DNA of 64,000 bases from the NCBI RefSeq assembly GCF_958298935.1, contig NC_084923.1, positions 37,354,501-37,418,500 on the forward strand. The letters are read 5' to 3'. A program made the position numbers and the translations under genes. Positions 10,640 through 24,046 of the stretch are shown here, one piece after another. Each line of letters opens with the position of its first letter. Position 1 is the first letter of the stretch. Source of the stretch: Phragmites australis (lineage: Eukaryota > Streptophyta > Magnoliopsida > Poales > Poaceae). The notes below the pieces were generated by a model. That model saw only the letters and a list, made by a program, of their open reading frames with translations, did not search any database and was not told the origin of the DNA.

Positions 10640-13256
10640 TGGTAGGTTGTACCCCGTCAAACGCGGGGCACAGTCACCTAGACCACATAACACGGATAGC
10701 AAGCAATACCCTTTTGTCCTCATGTAATTACAGAGAGGGTTCCGATCACTCTGCGCTGATAACCCGCTTGCTTCCCCACAAGCTTGCTTTGCTCGCGTAT
10801 GCATTTCGTACGTCGCTTCGGTCTGTATAAAATGAGGGTCATGTTAGTAATATAGATGTAATACTAATGAAAATCGTTAGAAGTACCACATCACTTACCA
10901 CAATATGAAAAAGGCGGGCGCGATCCTCAAGGAAGGGTCTGGGGGCCAGTTGTACAAGTTCGCAGAGTAAGGTGGCACTCGTGCGGGAACGGTATCACGA
11001 ACTGCCTTTGTACACGCTCAGGAGAATCTTCTACATTTTTCATATGCAAAAAGAAGCATATGGTCATCCATAAGTCTGGGTCACGTAAACAAGAGGATGC
11101 TGTCGGAGGATTAACTCATGTCGCAGGGATCCCGAGAGACCCCTTTTTAGAGATTCGGCCGGGGGATGATCCTGAATAAGTTCGTCGAAGAAATGAATGA
11201 GAGTAAATGCAACGGCTGGTGGTGGGGTGATGATCTAGTGCAAAGAGAAGTAAATGCACTGGAATTTAGACAAGTTCGGGCCGCACGGGGGCGTAATACC
11301 CTACTCCTGTATGGATGTAATAACTATCCTGAGGAAGTTCCTCAAGGATGTGCTGGTTACAAGAATATTTGTCTAACTAAGAGCTTGAGGCTCCTTGTTC
11401 TTGGGCAGGGACTGTCCTTTGTGCGTTGTGTTCGTCTATGGTTCCGTTCTCGCTGCTTGGGTGCTTGCAGTCTCTTGTTCTCTTCTTGGATTGGGTTGGG
11501 TTCTCTTCGTCTTCCGATCTCTCTTTCTCTTCTGTGTGCCGACTCTTTTATGCACTCGCCGGCTGTGACATGCCTCGAACGGGAAGGAGGGGGGCACAAG
11601 TTCCAAGACGCCATGACTGGGAAAGGCGTCATCATTTCTTCTGGGTGAAGTGACCGGGGGGTGGAAAACACGGCGCACGCCCGGTCACCTGTCACCATAA
11701 ACGCCCTGGCAACGGGCGCCGTAGAGAGGGCCCACCGGACAGCCGCAGAGCAACCCGGCGTGCCCGCCCTATCTTGTTCCTCTGCCACAGCAGGGCGGCA
11801 GACGGAACGCCTTGATCCTGGTGATGTTATCCCGAAACACACCGGATGATACGGGACGGGACCCGTGCAATTAATAGCCCCACGCCTCTCTGCCAAAACA
11901 TGGCAGGAACTGACACTGCGGCGGGAGCAGTTGGGGATGTCAGGCTACGCACGCTCATTGAATGCGGCCTCGGACCTCTGACTGATTGACACCTCATCGG
12001 CGGGTGCCTCGGGGGTCTTCCTGGGTCGTCAGGGCACCGAGTGCTCAGGGGTACTGTTCACCTCCCCGAGCACTCTCTCCCGAGAATGCCTATCCTTGTC
12101 CTCGGGGTACCGGGTGCACGAACCTTCGGGGAACCGAGCGCTCGGGAGCTGCCATACGCAGTCCCGAGCACTCTCTCCCGGAACTTAGCTCTTCTGATCG
12201 TCGGGGGACTAGGGCGCTCGGGGGTGACCGGACACCTCCCCGAGCACTTTCTTCCCGGTACTTAAACTCCGCGGATCATCAGGGAACGGGAGTGCTTGGG
12301 AACCACGGACTATGGCCTCGAGCACCTTCTTCCGGGATTTGAACTTTCCTCACCCCGCAGGAGGGACCTCGCGGGATGGCGCCATGTGGCGGATGGCTGG
12401 CCTGGCCTCGGGACTCAGGGACCCCCGGTTCTTGATACACCAACAGATGCGATGAGGCCTCCAATCGCAATTTCGGCCACTCGTTCCATACATAATGGAT
12501 CCCACTCCACGAGATCGACGCTGAGGATGTCCAGATCACTGATCATCGGGGAGTAGTTACCATGGTCTTGCTAGTGAGTCCATCTCAGCCTTGTATGAAA
12601 CCACCGATACCCTATCATAGGTCTCATGTCATCTGCAACGCCATCGGAGATGGGGACTGGATAGTAGCCCTTGCTCACCCATAGTCCACAAACCGAGAGA
12701 TACTCCCAGCTCCATAACTGTAAGAGGTGTAGGCAGCCTCGTCCGCATCCGGTGGGCATGGACCAAACTGTGATAGCCTATGAATCCAGAACATGCAAAA
12801 GCCAACATCCTTCATGTCATATTGCACACTAATCCTTCAAGATACAGAAGCTCAATGAAGCATGAATAGCACTAGACATATAAAGTGCATTACATAACAA
12901 ATAATTACATGGTCTAAATGTAACTCTTCCACTACTTCTTTGCTGGTCGCGAAAGTACTAACGGGACATCCATGATCGGCAGTCCGGTCAGCATGGCCAC
13001 GTCCCTCAAAGTTACGACCATTTCACCAAAAAGAAAGTGGAACATGTGCGTCTCAGGACGCCAACAGTTGACGAGACCTATGAGCAGTGACACCTCAGTC
13101 GGCAGGAGGGGAGTCCTACCAGCACCCGCAATGGGAGATTCGACCATCATGAGAGTGAACGGTAGTAGTCTTGCCCGTGCGAGTGGCTCGTGTAATGAGG
13201 GTCCAACTCCTTAATCTTGCGCACACTTCTGTCACGCAACGGATCAACTGCAAAGG
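10640..13256 (-). pseudogene. plant-mobile-domain (MAIN-like, PF10536-type) transposon gene relic, split by a solo LTR
   Basis: Three minus-strand blocks match the plant mobile domain found in transposon genes and their domesticated relatives. Block 1 (12932-13256) has LLPTEVSLLIGLVNCWRPET, HMFHFLFGEMVVTLRDVAML and TGLPIMDVPLV. Block 2 (12446-12775) has LHLLQLWSWEYLSV and later ISDLDILSVDLVEWDPL. Block 3 (10899-11100) has CLRDPDLWMTICFFLHMKN and ends at a GTAAGT donor-like site. Blocks 2 and 3 are separated only by the 1345-bp solo LTR and one copy of its target duplication; the frame is continuous if those are ignored. Further 3' sequence (10640-10890) may be the tail exon. A frameshift near 13150 and several stops show that the gene was already decaying. 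Its original element type (MULE or other) cannot be told. Confidence 0.65.
11101..12445 (-). mobile_element. solo LTR (gypsy-type), copy 1
   Basis: A 1345-bp unit begins TGTCGGAGGATTAACTC and ends GATACACCAACA, flanked by a perfect 5-bp duplication GATGC (11096-11100 and 12446-12450). No internal coding region or second LTR adjoins it, so it is a solo LTR left by LTR-LTR recombination. The orientation is probably minus, because grass LTRs of this type usually start TGTCGGTGTATCAGG. Between about 12040 and 12350 it has a tandem array of ~75-bp units built around CCCCGAGCACTCTCTCCCG. A second, longer copy lies at 39748. ORFs read through it are incidental. Confidence 0.85.
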
Positions 13257-13520
13257 TACCTAATACATGTATTGAGTAAGTAACAGGTTATCATGGCAAT
13301 TGAAAAACACATATAATCGTTGTACCTACTGCCATGTGAAAATCAGCCTTCCCTTACGGTTCTCATCGTACCGTAGCTGAAGAAGCTTGGGAAGACGACC
13401 GTGACAATAATATCAAGCTTCATGGTTCAATAAAAAATAACGTAACTGAATAGATTAAATAACGTAAGTACTAGTATTAATAAAAAACAACATAAGTACT
13501 CTAATTTATCAACTTAATAT

Positions 13521-13710
13521 TATTTATCAAATGCAATTGAATACATTAAATAATCTACTTACTCTAATTACTATTATTAATCTAAATATTAATTACATAC
13601 ATAATCTAAGTACTTGATTTATCAAATCTAATTGAATGGATTAAACAATCTACTTACTCTAATTATTATTAATCTAAATACTAATTACCTACATAATCTA
13701 AGTACTTACT
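13521..13710. repeat. AT-rich tandem repeat, two ~95-bp copies
   Basis: Two head-to-tail copies share TTATCAAAT, AATTGAAT, ATCTACTTACTCTAATTA, TTAATCTAAATA and ACATAATCTAAGTACTT with few differences, at a spacing of about 95 bp. Confidence 0.6.
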
Positions 13711-15849
13711 ATAACTGATCTCGCGTTGCTAAGCCTCCTCTCCTCACGCTACTGGTCCTCCTCGCCTCGCGCTACGCTGCTGCTCTTCGCCTGAGCTCCG
13801 CTGCTCACCTCGCGCTACCTCTATTGCTCCACGCCTCTGCTGCTCCTCCTCACCATGCACCTTATAGCCAGTGGCAGGCCTAGCATTTTCAACTTGGGTG
13901 TACATATCCATCGTGATCGTGCCCGCACGTAGCCGTGTGCGCTGCGCCTCGCTCATGCCCGCGCCGTCACCGCACCCCGCCTAGCGTTTGGATTCTCTCA
14001 GAAATATTTTGATTTTAGATTCTATCTGGAAATATTTTTTTTTTCAGTAACAACAATTGACATACATATACAACATGAGCATCATCTTTGATCATTTTTG
14101 AACAATTGTTGCATGCATTTGCATTTAATTGGAATTGATCAAATTCAGGAAAAGTGAGGTCATATGAAGAAGCTTGAAATTTCACTATATAACTTAGATC
14201 TGGGGATAATTTTAGAAATTAGCCCATTAATTAAGATGAATATTGGCGATTTTTCCTTATTTTTGGGAATTCTTTTAAAGCTCTAAAAATTCATGAAATG
14301 TGCAAAAACAATCAATTTTAATGAATTTTAATTTGAATTCTATTCTAGCTTTTTAAGTGCAACCAGTTAAAATGGGTTGCTTATAGATTATACAACCTAC
14401 ACAAAAATTGGTAGATTTTTTGGAGCCTTTTAGAAAGTCTAAACTTATAGGGAAAAGAGATTGAAAATATGAATTTTTGAGTAATCTTGCAACAGCGGAA
14501 CAAAATGGCTGAACCAGAAAAGAATGGGACAAATATTTGGGTGTACATCTGTACACCCATGACCTCACGTGTGCCCGCCCCTGCTTATAGCGGGCAACAA
14601 GCGACGCACTCATCACAAATAGCAGCAGGCAATGCACTCAGCACAAAACATGACGCACTCAACACCAACACAACCAGCCATGTCGAGAGCACCAACAGCA
14701 TAAAAACTTGACGAGACCCCGACGAGACATGACGTGGCAACGAGTTGACGGCAGCCGGGCCGATCATATTCAGCACACAGTGTATCGAATATAGCCGGAC
14801 CCGCGTATTTTCGAGATATGGTATACCGAAAATCTTTTTTCAGTAAATAATGTATCGAATACGGATGCTAAAATTATAAATACATCAATATATTATCTAT
14901 TTCGGTAAATATGTTCATATATTATCTATTTTTAATTTCTCCGTCCACATGCGAACGGGGAGAGGGCGCAACGACGAGCCTTTAAAAAGAGCGACAGAAC
15001 ATGCAGGTAGCTAGATCTGATCCAGATCAGTGTCAGCCGGGATCCAAAGGCGTGCGCCCCATACTTCAACGATCCCATTGGTTGGCAAAAACAAAGTTAC
15101 AGGAGCGAAACACAGTAGATTCCCTTTGCGCTGTTGTCCACGAATTGGGTATTTGTTTCTGGTCGTTTCTCAACGTCTCGGGGGTCGGGGCTTGCATAGA
15201 AAGAGAAGGATTCGTCTACGAAATTTTAGAATTCAATTGAAGTTTTTTTTCGAGAACGCGGGATGCGTGTATTTCATTAAGTAGAAAAAGAGTTTGCACG
15301 ACCTTAGATCAACCTAGTTTACAAGAAGATTCCTCACTAGTGTTTGTGCCACCTACTGCAAGCGGCAATGGTCCTAAACACCCTATTCCGGCATGTTTTA
15401 ATTCAAGTTCGTACCGAATCCTAGGGTTTTGGATCCCAAAACCGCTCTTTCAAACATGCCTTAGTTGGGAATTAAAACATGGGGATGTATGTGACATTCC
15501 TGCAAAACTTGTTTATACCAAACGTATTTAATCGTTTTTCAGTGGTTAGATTGGGGCATGTACGAGACAATCGAGTAGGTCCCAATTTTGTAGTAACAGA
15601 TATCAAATGCTAGCACGATGTTAGCGGTATACTCCCTTCGGTCCAAAATAAATATCTTTTTAATATCGACGTGGTCTTCAAAAATCAACTTTAACTACTA
15701 TTTTCTTATTGTAATATATTGTTAAAATTAAGCAATATAATATTATGAAAGTACTCTTCAAGACAAATTTATTTATTTCATTTTAAGTATCCCAATTTAA
15801 TATAAAAAATAATTTATAATCAAAATTTAAAATAGTTAACTAAACGTAA
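13711..15849. other. intergenic DNA
   Basis: No gene is recognised. A GC-rich ORF on the minus strand (13744-13956) is rich in Glu, Arg and Gln and looks like compositional noise. The stretch 14740-15000 alternates between AT-rich and GC-rich blocks, and no transposon ends could be paired. Confidence 0.25.
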
Positions 15850-16719
15850 TTTGAACTAAAGGTAGCAGTACACAGTCACAAACCAATGTGCCTTGACACC
15901 TTCACACATAGAACGCCACTGTCGCCACATGATCCCCAACACAGGGGAGGTCAAGGTCAGGAAGGCAAATCTGCAGAGCATGCAGCTTTGACCTGAATGA
16001 TTGTATTCAAAGGTGTACCAGCAGAGGGTGGTGCTCTGCAAAAGCAGGCTCACAATTCCCAAGAAACTTCCACACACTTGATAGAGGGGTCAGAGGTCCA
16101 ATCATCCAATCATAGAGAGCAGAGGAGCTCAATCAGGCATATTCTGTCTATATTGCTCCACTAATTACTTTTATGGCCTTTATCAAAAAGAGAATATGTT
16201 TGTGCCTTCCATGAACCAACACAGGATAAAAAAAGAAGTCATTTTTAAAAGAAACCATGGCTCCTAAAATACTCCACATGCTAATAAAGCAGGGCCTCAT
16301 GGCTCCTAAAATATGACAATTTAAAGTATGTGCGCGCGCATCTGCTGATACAGTATCAGTGAGCCATTGATCAAACCTTGCAGCAAAGGTTAACAATAAA
16401 AAAGGTTAGCGCATGTTTTTGTAACCAGAGAGAAAAGAAGGGTGCACACTGCACAGGATTATAGTTTTCAGGCACAACACAACACAGGCCCTCTTTCAGC
16501 AGTTAGAACAACTTTCAGAGAAGGTAAAACAAGAAAAAATGCGATGCAGGATAAAAGATGGCACAACACACCAGCAACATTGCACAACAAGGAATATGAA
16601 ACACAGCACCAATCTAAATGCAGGATGTTGTTAAATGTTATGTACACAGATGTAGAATGTGCAGCTGGGGAAACACACCAAGAACGGCTTACACACGTCC
16701 GATTGGAACAAGACTGTTA
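15850..16719 (-). other. 3' flank of the IQD gene
   Basis: This lies directly downstream of the IQD stop codon on the minus strand and should contain its 3' UTR. No clear poly(A) signal was fixed, and no other gene was recognised. Confidence 0.3.
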
Positions 16720-18376
16720 TCAGGCCTGTAACTCAACTTGCTTCCCACCTTGGTTAGGAGTGTTTGCTCGTGCTTTCGGATCAGACCTAGCGCTGGCAGA
16801 TTTGTTCATCGAATTTTTGCGTGTCGATACCTTTCCTGCTTCCCCACCAACTGTTTGAGCACATAAATAATTTAAGAGTGATTCAGTTACGGAGTGTTGG
16901 AAATGCAAGACAACATAATCAGAGCTGTATAGCTAGTCTGCTAGTGTTTTTTCTAAATCGATGCATAGTAAGCAACTACACATGCAGCCCTAACTTAGTT
17001 TCTCATTCATTGTTTCAAAGAGCTCTACAAAATAGGTTTTTTTTGGGGGGGGGGGGGGGTGGGGTTATGGCAGGTATACTTAAGCTTGACAAGGGAAAAT
17101 AGGAAAAAATGCATGATTTGAAAGAAACCCTAAATTAGCAAGGGGAAACAAACTAATAAAACTCTTGAGAAATGCATCAATTGGTGTCCTGTGCTAGATG
17201 GTTGTAAATTGCTTTCAGCTACAAATGTCCAACAATTTTCTCAATAAATTGCCAAAAATACAGTGATAAACTGTTCTAGGATGAAAGCATCCACTACATC
17301 AATTACAAAAACACTGGATAACTTGAGAGTGCTATGTGTTTACCATTATTTGGCAGGGATAGCCGCTTCTTGGCTGGTGTATTCGCTTGCACAAGCTTAT
17401 CTTTTGTATTGCTCACAGCCTTAGAAGCTAGATCTGTCGTTTGGGAGCTGACTTCCTCAAAAACTTCATCCGAAATCTTTGCCTTTTGTTTGGATGACCC
17501 CAAAGAGGTGGATGGTAGTGCACTTGTCGGTCGTGCAAACGAAGTACAACTAACATCGGAATATGACTTTTTGTGGTTTACGCCTTTCTTCTTGCTCGGA
17601 CCAGTACTTGAAATTGGCATCTTGCCCTTTGGTGTGATCTGAGACTTTGTTTCCTCATCCTGTTTATCGTCATGTGTTGGCATACTCTCTTTCGCATTAT
17701 TGTCAAGTAACCTGTTCTCCCATGGACGTACAGCCATCCACCTGTCCAACCAGTTTGACCCCCAGTGGTTGTCATCAAGTTCGAGACCTTGTAGACTCGT
17801 AGATTTATGTTGCTTGGAACTAGCTTGCCGCTGACCAAGATAAAAGCACTTCTCAGTGACTTCAGCACTTAAGGGACATTGAAAAAATAATGCAATTGTT
17901 GGAGGGGCAATAAATGTTGTTTATACTGTAAAAGCATTATAAAAAGCTATCAATAGTTTGCTATGAGCATCCATTAAGATAGTTGATTTTTAAGTAAACT
18001 AGTATGATATGTTTGTCATATTAAGTATGTCTCAAGCTCCAAACTGTTTGCGATGCTTTATATGTGGCAGGGAACAAAGAAAGAATGTATTTCAACAACA
18101 CAAAAGGTACAGATGTAGTTATTATTTCATATCTATCACAATAGTCATGGTTTTCTTAAACCATGTTTCCCTTCTAACAATTGAGATGTCTTTTCGCTGA
18201 CCTATCGAATAATTTGCAGGTTGAGCAAACATGTAACACACCCAATATCTACCTAATAAAAGAGGCATATTGATAGGACCGGCCCTCCTCAAGTTGTAGT
18301 TATGCACAACCCTGGGTCAGGGTCTGAAGGACCAGCGAGCTGGCGCCGTGATCACCCTCCTCGTGATCACGGCAGG

Positions 18377-18430
<54 letters not shown>

Positions 18431-21400
18431 TAACCTCTTGATTGATTCCTTAATCACGGTTGGCGCCATGTATATATAGTCGGCCAGAAGATAACCCAGC
18501 CAGCCTACAAAGTCCTAATTCAAATCCAACTCTAACTTATCTCTAACTTTTATCTGATTTAAACTAACATATCTCTAATCTTATCACTAACTGAATCTGA
18601 TATAGATAAATCTTAATTTGAAACCTCTTATCTCTTAAGATGACTCTGGAATTCCTTTGCTGCGCCTACTATACTTCTTGCCGACCATAACACCACTCCC
18701 TCCCTCGGCAAACAACTCGTCCTCGAACTAGAACTCTGGGTGGTCCTTGACGGGCTAACAAGTAGCTTCTACAGCTATCATACCATCCTATTGGACCAAC
18801 ACATGCCACACACCACGTCTAATGCTTGTGCGGAGCACTTGGGATGGCACTAGAATGGCTCGGCCTTGGTCAAGCTGTGGCAGAGCTGGTGGCGTTGTCA
18901 GAGGATCACCATGGTAGCGCTTGAGGAGGCCCACATGGAAGACATCATGCAGCCGGGCTCCATCTGGAAGTTGTAGGCGGTAGACTACCAAGCCCACCCA
19001 TGCCACCACTTGAAAATGGCCCAACATGGTGAGGCCCAAGCTTGCCTACCGGTCGTGTAGATAAGGTCTGCAATTGGCGGTGAAGAAGATGGAGCTAGAC
19101 CCAGTCACCTATGTTGAAGATGACCTCCTGATGTTGTGTGTTGTAGTACTTCTTGTCATACTGTTGAGCTTGGAGAAGACACTCGCAGACCACCACTAGG
19201 AACTTGTCACACTCGCGGATCATGTCATCGACTGCAACCATCCGCGCTTCACCCTACATTCACAGCAAGAGGGCCGGCGGTGACGCACGCAAGGCCTAGT
19301 GGTAGGACATGTTGTAACAGTACTCGGCCCAAGGAAGCCATTCCAACCAAGCGCGAGGTCGATCTCCTGTGATGCACCGCAAGTACATAGCAATGACCTT
19401 ATTGACTACCTCTGATTGACCATCGGATTATGGGTGGAACGTCGTTCTCATGTGAAGGCGGACACCTGCCAACTGGAAGAGATCCTTCCAAAAGTGACTC
19501 GTAAAGACTGGGTCACGATCACTTACAATGAATGCCAGAAACCCATGAAGACGCAAGATGTCGTTGAAGAAGGCACGTGCAAAGGATGCAACCGTATAAG
19601 GATGGCAAAGCGCGATGAAGTGGGCATACTTGGAGAAGCGGTCGACGACAGTGAGGATGACGAACTTGCCTTGGACTTTGGGTGGACCTTCCACGAAATC
19701 CATGGAGATGTTAGCCCATATACCGAACAAAACTACCATGGGCTGCAACAGTTTGGCCGAGTGCAGGGTCTCTGTCTTGTTGCGTTGGCAGACAACACAT
19801 GCTCGGATGAAGTCATAGATGAGCTACCGGTCATGCGGAACGTAGAAGTCAACGCGCAATCGATGTAACGTCTTTTAAATTCCCTCATTCTTGGTTCAGT
19901 GCACGGCTTGCAGTAGGGCCGTCAACAAATTGGACGATGTGGGGAGGAACACGTGGCGGCCATACATGATCAGGTCGTCGATGAACTGCCATGGTACGCC
20001 CAACTTGTCGACATCAATCTTGTCGTGCATACCCACCATCTCATCGTTGACCCCCACGTCGCAGCGGATGTCATTGAAGATTTGAAACGTGGGTCCCGAG
20101 ATGGCTAAGAGCTCCCCTTGGTCGGCGTCGTGACGTGAGAGAGCATCTGCCATAGTGTTGAGGTGTCCCTACCTAAACTCCATCGTGAAGTCGAACCCTA
20201 ACAAGTTGCTAATCCACTAAAGTTGCAGAATGGTTAACATGCCCTAATCCAGGATGAACTTGAGGCTGTAATGGTCAGTGAATGCAGAACTTGCGCCCCA
20301 TAAATATGGCCGCCAGTGTCTGACTGCCTGTACCAATCTAATTTGCTTGCTCTCGTACGGGACAAGCTTGACGTGACGAGCAGTGAATGGCTAGCTGAAG
20401 AACGCTAGGGCTCTGACGCCCTGGTGTAGGGTAGAGCCGAACCCTGTATCGGAGGTGTCACAAGCGACGATGAAGAGCTTGTTGAAGTCTGGCAACTGCG
20501 AAATCGGCGCACTGGAGAGGGCGGCCTTGAGAGCTTGGAATACCGAGTCCACCTCCAACGACCACGGAAACGCCTCCTTTTTAAGGAGCTTCATTAGTGG
20601 CGCGGAGACTACGCCAAAGTCCTGGATAAACTTGCGGTAGTATCATGCAAGGCCCAAGAAGCCATGCAGGCCCCGAGCAGAGCGGTGCGCGGCCAGGCGA
20701 CCACGACCTGCACCTTGTCGCCATCCATGGCCACTCCGTTAGCCGAGATGATATGGCCCAAATAGGCGACGGATGATGCGGTGAACATGCCTCGGAGCGC
20801 TTGAGGATTAGTGAGCGGTAGTGCAGGAACTCGAAGATGACCTTAACATGTTGTAGATGTGCCGACCAAGATGAACTGTAGATCAAAATGTCATAAAAAA
20901 CACAAGTACAAATTGGCAGAAACGGTCACGTCACATTATTCATCAAAGCCTAAAACGTCGCTGGTGCGTTGGTTAAACCGAAAGGCATCACCAGGAACTC
21001 GAAATTGTCACGGTGCGTTCGAAAAGCCATATTCTCGATGTTGTCGAGGTGAATGCGCACCTGATGATATCCGGAGCGAAGGTCAAGCTTGGTGAAGTAG
21101 CGTGCACTGTGTAATTTGTTGAGAAGCTTGTCCACCACCGGAATAGGGTACTTGTCCTTCACCATTCACTCATTATTCATCACGCGCACGATAATTGACA
21201 CAAAACTGTCACGTGTTATCTTGTTTCTTGACAAGGAGCACCAGAAATGAGAACGCTGAATTGCTGGGACAGATGGTACATTGGGATAACATGGCGGCAC
21301 ATTGCCGCTTGAGTTCATCCTTTTGCAGTTACGGGTAGCGATACGGGCGTACCGCCACGGGAGCTGTTTCTGGCAATAGATGAATCCTGTGATCAAGAGA

Positions 21401-24003
21401 ACGCTGCGGAGGTAGGCCTCGTGGTTCTGCATATAATCCATCGAAGTCGTGCAGCAACCCATCCAAGTCATCGCCGTGGAGGGCATGAGCTTCCATCCTC
21501 TGAATGTCTTGCCGAGGAGACCCCAGGCCTTTCCAAAAGACCTAACGGTCACCATGCTAGAATGCATGCATAAGTCATCGAAGTCCCACAATATTCGCCC
21601 AAAGGTTCGCAAATACTGAACCCCCAAGACGACATCATAGCCACCTAGCAGAATCGCGTAGCAATCCTCCATGAAATCCTCCATGCCAATGCGCATAGGC
21701 AGGTCAATACACAGACCCAAGCAACCGACCTTGTCTCCATTGGCCACCGCAACATGCAGGCCGGTACGCAGCCTCACAGATAGGCCAATGCGGCGAGCGA
21801 GCGACAGATTGATGAAAGTTGTGGGTGGAGCCAGAGTCGAGCAGTGCGAGGAGTTCTTGATTGTTGATGATGACATGAAGCTGCATCGTCTCCTCTGCCC
21901 CGATTTCTGTGAGCGTGTGGAGGGAGACGACCAGGTCGTCAACGCACTCGGTATGGGTGTCATCCTAGCCGTTGTCATTGTCGTCCACCTCTATGTAGAA
22001 GAGACGTTGACAACGATGGCCACACATATACTGCTCATCATAGTTGTAACACAACCCTTGCTTCTGCCTCCCCGCTAATTCGGCCGGGGACAAGCGACGG
22101 AAGGGGTGCAGCGGTGGAGTCGTCATGGTGGCGCTAGGGCTAGACGCCAGTGCCCCAGGTGGCTTGGGCGCTAATTGCTATGATGGAGATGGCCATCTTG
22201 GCACACGGGCAAGTGAGCATGTCGTCGGAGTAGAGCCATCCGTAGCCTGGACGCGGCGTTCATACGTATGTGCAAGACTCATCGCCACTTGGAGGTCCTT
22301 TGGGTCCTAAAGCTCAACATCGATGCAAGGGCAATACAACAACCCTGCAGTAAACAATTGGACCTGCTATGCCGAAGAAAGGGTCGGCGCGACATAGGAG
22401 AGCCTGGAACTTCTCCATGTATGCTTCAACAATAGTAGGAAAGGACAGGCGCGCCAATTCGCCAAGTGGGTTGTTTCGAAGTGGTGGTCCAAAGCGAAGA
22501 TGACATAGCTCCTTGAAGTGCACCCAGGAAGGCATGTCGTTGTCGCATTCCAGCATGTAGTACAAATGTTGGGCGATGCCAATGAGATGATAAGCCGCCA
22601 ACCAGACCTTGTCACTCTCCAGTGTTTGTTGGCCACGGAAGAAGCATTCGCAACGATTAAGCCACCCGATCGGATCCTCTTGTCATCAAAGGTCACGAAC
22701 CCAAGCTTGTGGAAACGAGGAACACTGGTGTTGCCGCCGATATGACTGTGGTCCATGGCGCTACTAACCTGTAACACAGGTGGAAATTGCAAAGGCGGGA
22801 AAGTGGGGATGAGCGATGGGAAGTGGGGAAATTGTATATGGTGGATAGTGGTGGTGGACGACAGTTGGGGATGTGGCTGTTTTGGCAAGGGCAGAATGCC
22901 CGAAGTGTCGCATGTGCCCATGAGAAGGGTCATCGTGGAGGAAGGAGTTGTTGCACTGGATGGCGTGTTGATTTGTAATGTCGCCAACTGACTTACAGCA
23001 TCCTGCGAGTGCTTGTCGACCACCGATAGCTGCTAAGAGATGGCGGACACTTGCGAGGACATGGTAGCCACCTGTTGCGCCAAATTGCCAAACTGTTGTT
23101 GCATGTTCTTCTGCATATCAACCACCAACTTGGCAAGGGTCTCCATGGCCTAAGAGCTCGCACCTTTCCTGGCGTCGGAACCTGGCATCTCTGATACCAA
23201 ATTGATAGGACCGGCCCTCCTCAGGTTGTAGTTATGCACAACCTAGGGTCAGGGTTTGAAGGACCAGCGAGCTGGTGCCCAGGAGGGTGATCACGATAGG
23301 GATGAACAAAGGGGTGCAGAAAGAGAGAGATAAGGAAGATAGAGAGAGAGAAAGGGATAGAAGATAACTATTTGATTGATTCCTTAACCACGGTTGCTGT
23401 CGTGTATATATAGCCAGCTAGGAGATAACTCAACCGGCCTACAAAGTCCTAATTCAAATCCAACTCTAACTTATCTCTAATCTTATAGCTAATTCTTATC
23501 TGATTTCAACTAACAGATCTCTAATCTTATCTCTAACTGAATCTGATTCAAACTAACAAACCAAATCTGATATAGATAAATCCTAATTTGAAATCTCTTA
23601 TCTCTTAAGCCGACTCTGGACTTCCTTTGTTATGCCTGCTATACTTCTTGCTGACCATAACACATATACATTCATAAACATAGCATCCATTATCCAAAAC
23701 CATCCTTCATGATTGTCATTTCTACTTCTCTGACCAAAGGACTAAAATCATGAACAATATTCAACAAATCCTCAGGCACTAGATCATTAAGCTAATTCAC
23801 TCAACAAGTTCTGGTCAGTTCACAACTTCATACTTTTCAGTACAGTAGATTTACCCCGAAAAATTACCTGATGAGTCAAAGCATACGCCATTGCCCTCTC
23901 ACGTTTGGCAGCAGCTTCTTGCCTTTTCAATACTTTAGCTTGCATTTCCTCCATGGAACCAATACTACCACACCAGCCTCCCTGCATTTTTTGTTGTTGC
24001 AGA

Positions 24004-24046
<43 letters not shown>

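Larger units (their letters stand above)
18271..23662 (-). mobile_element. full-length Ty3/gypsy chromovirus-type LTR retrotransposon inside an IQD intron
   Basis: LTRs lie at 18271-18692 and 23203-23662, starting TGATAGGACCGG and ending GACCATAACA. The 5-bp duplication CATAT flanks the element (18266-18270 and 23663-23667). On the minus strand, a primer-binding site TGGTATCAGAG (23199-23189), complementary to initiator Met-tRNA, follows the 5' LTR by 3 nt. A purine-rich tract (18709-18693) adjoins the 3' LTR. The element is 5392 bp and lies in the same direction as the host gene. The LTRs differ by many substitutions and small indels, so the insertion is not recent. Confidence 0.92.

Noticed and set aside
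11357..11896. ORFs of up to 179 codons inside the solo LTR, and similar ones at 40179-41233
   Set aside because: They lie within GC-rich LTR sequence and are not conserved as frames between the two copies.
18381..18426. (AG)23 as a GAGA-type regulatory element of the IQD gene
   Set aside because: It is a microsatellite within the 3' LTR of the inserted element; no evidence of host regulation.
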